DNA of 6,862 nucleotides from Chloroflexota bacterium (GTDB lineage: Bacteria > Chloroflexota > Ktedonobacteria > Ktedonobacterales > Ktedonobacteraceae), in assembly GCA_902810755.1 (NCBI GenBank), contig CADDYT010000226.1, forward strand, positions 1 through 6,862, read 5' to 3'. Position 1 is the stretch's first letter, and each line of letters starts with the position of its first letter. This document shows positions 1 through 4,598 of the stretch, piece by piece. Below the pieces are notes generated by a model. It was given only the letters and a program-made list of their open reading frames with translations. It made no database searches and was not told where the DNA came from. Position numbers and translations under genes: made by a program.

Positions 1-72
1 ATGAAGCGCGTTGATGTGATGATGTACCCTTGAGAGGTATGCATGTGAACAGTGTTGTTACCAACGTGCGAG

Positions 73-77
73 AGGAG
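73..77 (+). promoter_or_regulatory. Shine-Dalgarno site that sets the pckA start
   Basis: AGGAG lies 10 nt before the ATG at 88. It favours that ATG over the in-frame GTG at 52, which would add 12 residues ([12 protein letters not shown]) that do not look like a PEPCK N-terminus. Further in-frame ATGs at 94, 97 and 100 follow closely, so the exact start could shift by a few codons. I see no convincing promoter in bases 1-72; it may lie outside the window. Confidence 0.7.
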
Positions 78-87
78 CATTACTATT

Positions 88-1671
88 ATGACGATGATGA
101 TGAGCCGCAAAGCCCTGGAAGATTACGGGTTAGTTAATCTGGGCAATATTCACTGGAATTTATCCCCTGCCGTTCTCATTGAGCATGCGTTGGCCCGCAA
201 AGAGGGCGAGCTTGCCGCGAACGGCGCATTTGCTGCCACGACGGGATCGCATACCGGGCGTTCTCCCAGAGATAAATTTATCGTGACCAGCGAGGAATCG
301 GCAGCGAAAATCTGGTGGGGCGATACCAACCACCCGATCTCGCGCGAAAACTTTGAGGCGATCCGTAGCAGCCTTGCCGCCTATTTGCAGGGGCGCGATG
401 TCTACGTACTGGATGCCGCCGGTGGCGCGGACCCACAGTATCGCATTCCCGTGCAGGTCATTACGGAACTGGCCTGGCACAACCTGTTTGCGCGCCAACT
501 GTTTCTGCGTGTGAGCGAAAGCGATCAACTGAACGACCGTCCCGGTTTCACCATTCTCTGCGTACCAAACTTCCATCTTGATCCCCGTATTCATGGCACG
601 CGCTCTGAAACGGGCATCATTCTCGATTTCCAGGAACGACTTGTGCTGATCGCAGGCACGCAGTACGCGGGCGAGATGAAGAAATCGATCTTTACGGTTC
701 TTAACTTCATTCTGCCGGCACAGGGCGTGCTGCCCATGCACTGCTCGGCCAACATGGGCGATGATGGCAAAGTAGCCCTCTTCTTTGGCCTCTCCGGCAC
801 CGGCAAGACCACGCTTTCGGCTGACCCGACGCGCCACCTGATCGGCGATGATGAGCATGGCTGGAGCGATAACGGCGTTTTCAACTTCGAGGGCGGCTGC
901 TACGCCAAATGCATCAACCTCTCGAAGAAATACGAGCCGCAAATCTGGAACGCCATCCGTTTCGGCGCCATCTACGAAAACGTCGTTATCGACCCCGTCA
1001 CGCGCGAGCCGGACTACAGCGATGATTCGCTGACCGAGAATACCCGTGTCGCCTATCCCGTTGACTTTATCGATAACGTTGTTGAATCCGGCATGGGCGG
1101 GCAGCCGGACACGGTAATCTTCCTCACGGCGGATTCCTTCGGCGTGCTGCCCCCGATCTCGAAGCTCACGACCGAGCAGGCAATGTACTACTTCCTGTCC
1201 GGCTACACCAGCAAACTGGCGGGTACCGAGGCCGGCGTGACGACGCCGCAGGCGACGTTCAGTTCCTGCTTCGGCGCGCCTTTCCTGCCCCTGCGTCCAG
1301 GCGAGTACGCCAATCTGCTGCGCGAGCGTATCGAGAAGCACAATGTCAATTGCTTCCTCATCAACACCGGCTGGTCGGGTGGCCCCTATGGCGTTGGCGA
1401 GCGTATTAACATCAACTACACCCGTGCGATGGTGCGAGCCGCTATCAACGGCGCACTCAACAATGTCGAAACCATCACCGATCCCGTTTTTGGTCTGAAC
1501 GTTCCTGCTGCCTGCCCGGATGTACCTGCCGAGATTCTCATTCCGCGCAATACCTGGCAGGATAAAGAGGCTTACGACCGCCAGGCCCGCAAGCTCGCCG
1601 ACAGCTTCAAAGAGAACTTCAAACAGTTCACCCTGGTTGGCGACGATGTGCGCGAGGCGGGGCCGCGCTAA
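88..1671 (+). CDS. pckA: Phosphoenolpyruvate carboxykinase (ATP)
   Basis: This cytosolic enzyme converts oxaloacetate and ATP to phosphoenolpyruvate, CO2 and ADP, the first committed step of gluconeogenesis from TCA-cycle intermediates. Read from the ATG at 88 it has 527 residues, close to the usual 520-540 of the ATP-dependent class. Visible signatures, in order, are the substrate-binding TGRSPRDKF with R58; YAGEMKKS with the metal-site lysine K199; MHCSAN with the metal-site histidine H218; the P-loop [12 protein letters not shown] (about 233-244, K240 and T241); the second kinase motif LIGDDEHGW with D254 and D255; and ENTRVAYP with R320. The LIGDDEHGW form and the length place it in the ATP class rather than the GTP class. 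No key residue is missing and the frame is unbroken. It appears monocistronic: the next gene is about 545 bases away, with a strong stem-loop between them. The long antisense ORF over this gene is a codon-bias shadow. Confidence 0.97.
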   Translation: MTMMMSRKALEDYGLVNLGNIHWNLSPAVLIEHALARKEGELAANGAFAATTGSHTGRSPRDKFIVTSEESAAKIWWGDTNHPISRENFEAIRSSLAAYLQGRDVYVLDAAGGADPQYRIPVQVITELAWHNLFARQLFLRVSESDQLNDRPGFTILCVPNFHLDPRIHGTRSETGIILDFQERLVLIAGTQYAGEMKKSIFTVLNFILPAQGVLPMHCSANMGDDGKVALFFGLSGTGKTTLSADPTRHLIGDDEHGWSDNGVFNFEGGCYAKCINLSKKYEPQIWNAIRFGAIYENVVIDPVTREPDYSDDSLTENTRVAYPVDFIDNVVESGMGGQPDTVIFLTADSFGVLPPISKLTTEQAMYYFLSGYTSKLAGTEAGVTTPQATFSSCFGAPFLPLRPGEYANLLRERIEKHNVNCFLINTGWSGGPYGVGERININYTRAMVRAAINGALNNVETITDPVFGLNVPAACPDVPAEILIPRNTWQDKEAYDRQARKLADSFKENFKQFTLVGDDVREAGPR

Positions 1672-1707
1672 CCTTCCCACCCGCGTTCCCCAGGCCAGCC
1701 GTCCCCA

Positions 1708-1728
1708 GGCCAACCGCAAGGGTTGGCC
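1708..1728. repeat. Hairpin repeat, copy 1
   Basis: The arms GGCCAACC and GGTTGGCC form a perfect 8-bp stem around the 5-nt loop GCAAG. It begins 36 bases after the pckA stop. No T-tract follows, so it is not an obvious intrinsic terminator. Two related copies follow within 140 bases, and the general form is that of REP-like intergenic palindromes. It could still stabilise the 3' end of the pckA mRNA. Confidence 0.75.
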
Positions 1729-1748
1729 CCAGAGGCGTTCACTTCAGG

Positions 1749-1787
1749 CCGCCGCAGGCCAGGCAGGCCAGCCGCCAGGGGTGGCCC
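1749..1787. repeat. Hairpin repeat, copy 2, with internal 9-nt duplication
   Basis: The core at 1766-1786 has arms GGCCAGCC and GGGTGGCC around loop GCCAG, with one G-G mismatch in the stem. In front of it the nonamer GCAGGCCAG occurs twice in perfect tandem (1754-1762 and 1763-1771). Copy 3 has this nonamer once, so copy 2 seems to have grown by slippage. The flank CCGCCGCAGGCCAG is shared with copy 3. Confidence 0.65.
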
Positions 1788-1790
1788 TCC

Positions 1791-1834
1791 TCTAGACGCG
1801 GCGTTCGTGCCGCCTGGGGAGCCGCGTCTCTAGA
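1791..1834. repeat. Inverted repeat with TCTAGA ends
   Basis: GACGCGGC (1795-1802) is the exact reverse complement of GCCGCGTC (1821-1828), giving an 8-bp stem. TCTAGA stands at both outer ends (1791-1796 and 1829-1834), so the stem can extend to 12 bp if two bases bulge on the right arm. A competing smaller hairpin pairs GCGGC (1798-1802) with GCCGC (1809-1813). It sits exactly between repeat copies 2 and 3. No T-tract follows and its role is unknown. Confidence 0.55.
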
Positions 1835-1865
1835 CCGCCGCAGGCCAGCCGCCAGGGTTGGCCCT
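1835..1865. repeat. Hairpin repeat, copy 3
   Basis: The core at 1843-1863 has arms GGCCAGCC and GGTTGGCC around loop GCCAG. The stem is fully paired in RNA when one G-U wobble is allowed. It shares its loop and 5' flank with copy 2 and its right arm with copy 1. The arm changes leave pairing largely intact, which suggests the fold matters more than the exact sequence. Confidence 0.7.
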
Positions 1866-1879
1866 ACTATACACGATTG

Positions 1880-1910
1880 CTCAGCGCGCCACTGGCGCGC
1901 TGAGTTTGTG
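1880..1910 (+). terminator. Stem-loop terminator of pckA
   Basis: CTCAGCGCGCC (1880-1890) and GGCGCGCTGAG (1894-1904) form a perfect 11-bp GC-rich stem with a 3-nt ACT loop, followed by TTTGTGTGTG. The T-tract is short and broken by G, so termination may be only partial. This is the strongest stem-loop in the gap and it marks the change from the GC-rich repeat zone to the AT-richer promoter zone. It probably insulates the downstream operon from pckA transcription. Confidence 0.7.
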
Positions 1911-1955
1911 TGTGCGTCGTCGGTGAGTGATTCGTATTTGTACTCTGGCGAGGTA

Positions 1956-1984
1956 TTGTCGTTTCATATCGGATATGCCATAAT
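1956..1984 (+). promoter_or_regulatory. Candidate sigma-70-type promoter with palindromic spacer
   Basis: TTGTCG (1956-1961) and CATAAT (1979-1984) are separated by 17 nt. A TG at 1976-1977, one base before the -10 box, gives an extended -10. Inside the spacer is the 13-nt palindrome CATATC-G-GATATG (1965-1977), which could be an operator. If used, this promoter would start transcription near 1991 and leave a leader of roughly 225 nt before the next gene. Confidence 0.4.
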
Positions 1985-2137
1985 CCTGGCAAGAGAAGCA
2001 TATTTTCAGCTACCGACTTGCCTGCCTTTTCGTCGTAATTGCTGGATCAAGTGATGAGAGAGATGGAAGTATCAGGGGAGATATGCGTAAAATGCGCCTT
2101 TTCTCGTTCTTTCTGGCAGATAGCCCTATCTCTCTCT

Positions 2138-2165
2138 TTGCTATTTCGGCGTTATAGTGTAAAAT
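2138..2165 (+). promoter_or_regulatory. Candidate proximal promoter of the two-gene operon
   Basis: TTGCTA (2138-2143), a 16-nt spacer and TAAAAT (2160-2165) fit a housekeeping promoter moderately well and would give a leader of about 45 nt. Nearby ATAGTGT (2154-2160) and ACGCTAT (2183-2189) form an imperfect inverted repeat with one mismatch. The surrounding 1911-2195 is AT-richer than the coding regions and holds no gene I can support. TATAGT at 2153 and TATACT at 2187 are alternative -10 boxes without good -35 partners. Confidence 0.35.
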
Positions 2166-2216
2166 GTCTGATAAGCGAGTAAACGCTATACTGGGATGAG
2201 AGGGAAGAAATCGACC

Positions 2217-4580
2217 ATGAAACAGGGAAATGGCTCTGAGATACTGGATGCGAACGATCCGCGCAGCGCCGAAATCGGCATCATCCATGTATCGCCGGCA
2301 GATGATAGACAGAGTGTCCTGGCTGCTATTTTGACGCAGGAACGGCTTGGTCGCAAACAGGTGGTTGTTGAATTGCCCGAAGACAATAAAGCGTTCCGGT
2401 CTCCGGTTGATTTTGATGGTCTGAAAAAAACGCGACGCGGCATGCAGGCCGAAATCATTCTGGTGATTCCTGGCGGTCCGGGGCCTGCGGAACTGGCTCG
2501 CCAGCGCCGTTTCTCCGTGTATTCGTCTCTGGAAAACTACGCCAGATCGCTGCAGGATACTGCTGCCACACCGGGTCAGGCAAAAGGGAATGTCAGGCCG
2601 GGCTGGCTATTTCCTCGCAAACAGAAGTCCGATATTCCTGCTGCCGCTCCGCCTCCTGCGCCGAGCCAGCCTGCTCCGGTGGTGTTGCAGCCACTGGCCC
2701 CGGCATTTGAGGCTGGCCCTGCTGAATCAGGGCGTGTCCCGGCAAGTATGGGCGATCATACTGCCCTTTCATCAGATCGTGATGGGATGGTGATGCCTGC
2801 GGACCAGAATCATGGGGCCACCATACCCTCCGAGGATGAGCAAAACGGTTTCCAGGTGTCTCTACCGCCTCTTGCCTTCTTTCCTGCCGATCCGGTAGAG
2901 CAAGTTCCTGCCGTTCCCGCAACCCCTCCAGCCCCGCCTCAAGCTGACCCGACAGGAGTGGGCAATGGGCCGGGTATTATTGAGCTTTCACCGAGGAAGA
3001 CGGGCGACACGGGGAAGATGGCCGTTCCCTCTGCCCAGGTAGACCGGCAGCCGACCAATCTCTCTCCAAAACAACGTAATAGCGGGAAAATGGCCGCTGC
3101 TGGCGTTGCCGGGACTGCTGCAGCGACCGCAGTAGCTTTCGGCGCAAGGAGAACAGCCAGCGGAGCCGGTATGGAAGCCGCGACAATGGCGCAAACGGCT
3201 CCGGGCAGCACCGCCGTTCCTCCCGGTGGTACAAAAGGGCCGGGAGGTCCCGGCGGCCCGGCTAAGGGCAATAGAGGTCGAAACTGGCTCATCGCTGGCG
3301 GTCTGGCTGTACTGACCTTGCTGCTCATTTTTGGCACCATTGCTTACGCGGCCCCTGGTATGTTCAGCCATTTCGCCATTCCTGGCGTGGCCAATACATC
3401 TACCGCTACCGTGACGATCACGCCCGCCACAAAGACGGTGAAAAATACCTATGTCATCACCGCCATCACCGGCAAACCCGGCGCGTCCCAGCGGCAGGTG
3501 CAGGCACGCATTCTCTCGACCAGCCCATCGCAATCCCAGACCGTCAAGGCTACCGGCGTGAAGCAAACGCCTGGCGCTCGTGCTACTGGCTCTTTGACGT
3601 TTTATAACGGCTCAACTTCTCCGTTCACCGTTGCTGCTAATACCCTTTTTGTGACTGGTAGTGGCATACAATTAGTGAACAATGTTGCTGCCAGTATTCC
3701 TGCTGCTAACCCTCCCAGTTTTGGAACTGTCACAGTTCCTGCGCACGCTGTAAATGTTGGCACAAGCGGTAATATTCCAGCTCTAGCTATCAATGCGACT
3801 TGCTGTGCCTCGGGCAATTATATTCTTGTTAAGAACCTGAGCGCCTTCAGTGGAGGACAGGACCCGCAGAACTACACGTTTTTGCAGCAGAGTGACGTCG
3901 ATGCCGTCGCCAATCCGCTAGAGCAGCGGTTGATGTCGAGCGCGCAGGCCAATCTGAAGGGGCAGAAGCATAGCGGGGAGCAGTTTGTCAATACGAGCAA
4001 CCCCATCACGTGCAACCCGACGGTGACGGCCAATCCGCCGGTGGGCAGTAAAACAACGAGTGCGACGGTGACGGTGCAGGTGGCCTGTTCGGGCGAGGTT
4101 TACGATCAGCAGGGGGCGCTGACGATGGCGGCGAACCTCTATAAGAATGATTCAACCATCAATCCGGGTGCTGGTTTTGCGCTGGCAGGCGCTGTCAGCA
4201 CCAGTTTGACGCAGGCCAGTGTGGTGGATAATAAGGGGACGGTTTCACTGCTGGTGGCGGCTCAGGGAACCTGGGTCTATCAGACGGCGAAGCTGGTGGC
4301 GCAGGAGAAGACGTGGGCGAAGCAAATTGCCGGCAAGAGCAAGCAGCAGGCCATTGCGTATCTGCAAAGCCAGCCGGGAGTAGGCAAGGTCAGCATCGCC
4401 TTCTCTGGCAATACGCTACCGACCGACCCGAACCAGATTAGCTTTACAATCCAGAATGTTCCCGTATCGAGTACGCCGACGCCCGGTGGGCCGAGTTCCT
4501 CGCCGGTCTCCGGTTCCCCTGCCAGCGGCACGCCCGCGCCCACGCCCACGTCGCAAAATGGGTTGGGTAGCAATAATTAG
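2217..4580 (+). CDS. Single-pass membrane protein with Baseplate_J-like ectodomain
   Basis: The protein has 787 residues and its exact function is unknown. Residues 20-112 form a compact cytoplasmic alpha/beta-like domain (GIIHVSPADDRQSVLAAI, then KQVVVELPED, AEIILVIP and FSVYSSLENY). It resembles the N-terminal module seen in some bacterial baseplate-J-like proteins. Residues 113-355 are a Pro/Ala/Gly-rich, probably disordered linker. One membrane helix spans about 357-378 (WLIAGGLAVLTLLLIFGTIA). The ectodomain (396-747) contains a Baseplate_J-like core at 458-549, with SGNIPA and ending FSGGQD; it has cysteines C529, C530, C599 and C624, and a later QIAGKSKQQAIAYLQSQPGV segment. The tail is Pro/Ser/Thr-rich. 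Start choice: AGGGA at 2201-2205 lies 11 nt before the ATG at 2217; the ATG at 2196 would add seven residues and has a weaker site. The protein is paralogous outside the membrane to the kinase 18 nt downstream, so a shared signalling or envelope role is inferred. It is not a phage gene by context. Confidence 0.9.
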   Translation: MKQGNGSEILDANDPRSAEIGIIHVSPADDRQSVLAAILTQERLGRKQVVVELPEDNKAFRSPVDFDGLKKTRRGMQAEIILVIPGGPGPAELARQRRFSVYSSLENYARSLQDTAATPGQAKGNVRPGWLFPRKQKSDIPAAAPPPAPSQPAPVVLQPLAPAFEAGPAESGRVPASMGDHTALSSDRDGMVMPADQNHGATIPSEDEQNGFQVSLPPLAFFPADPVEQVPAVPATPPAPPQADPTGVGNGPGIIELSPRKTGDTGKMAVPSAQVDRQPTNLSPKQRNSGKMAAAGVAGTAAATAVAFGARRTASGAGMEAATMAQTAPGSTAVPPGGTKGPGGPGGPAKGNRGRNWLIAGGLAVLTLLLIFGTIAYAAPGMFSHFAIPGVANTSTATVTITPATKTVKNTYVITAITGKPGASQRQVQARILSTSPSQSQTVKATGVKQTPGARATGSLTFYNGSTSPFTVAANTLFVTGSGIQLVNNVAASIPAANPPSFGTVTVPAHAVNVGTSGNIPALAINATCCASGNYILVKNLSAFSGGQDPQNYTFLQQSDVDAVANPLEQRLMSSAQANLKGQKHSGEQFVNTSNPITCNPTVTANPPVGSKTTSATVTVQVACSGEVYDQQGALTMAANLYKNDSTINPGAGFALAGAVSTSLTQASVVDNKGTVSLLVAAQGTWVYQTAKLVAQEKTWAKQIAGKSKQQAIAYLQSQPGVGKVSIAFSGNTLPTDPNQISFTIQNVPVSSTPTPGGPSSSPVSGSPASGTPAPTPTSQNGLGSNN

Positions 4581-4598
4581 GAAAGGATACGTCGATCG

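Noticed and set aside
1..33. Ten-codon ORF MKRVDVMMYP ending in TGA at the left edge
   Set aside because: It is too short to judge at the window edge. It could be the last codons of an upstream gene or chance, and no ribosome binding site is visible.
160..1719. 519-residue ORF on the minus strand over pckA
   Set aside because: It lies opposite a gene with complete catalytic motifs, has a low-complexity Arg/Ala/Gly-rich translation with no recognisable domain, and is explained by third-position GC bias.
1708..1865. CRISPR array
   Set aside because: Repeats are short, imperfect and unevenly spaced, without unique spacers of uniform length, and no cas gene is present.
2988..3566. 192-residue minus-strand ORF, with 2939-3340 and 2977-3234 in other minus frames
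   Set aside because: They lie opposite the GC-rich linker and membrane segment of a well-supported gene and show no domain; codon-bias shadows.
3402..4460. Prophage or contractile injection system suggested by the Baseplate_J-like domain
   Set aside because: No other tail, sheath, spike or lysis gene is in the window. The domain follows a membrane helix and is shared with a kinase receptor, which points to a cell-envelope role.
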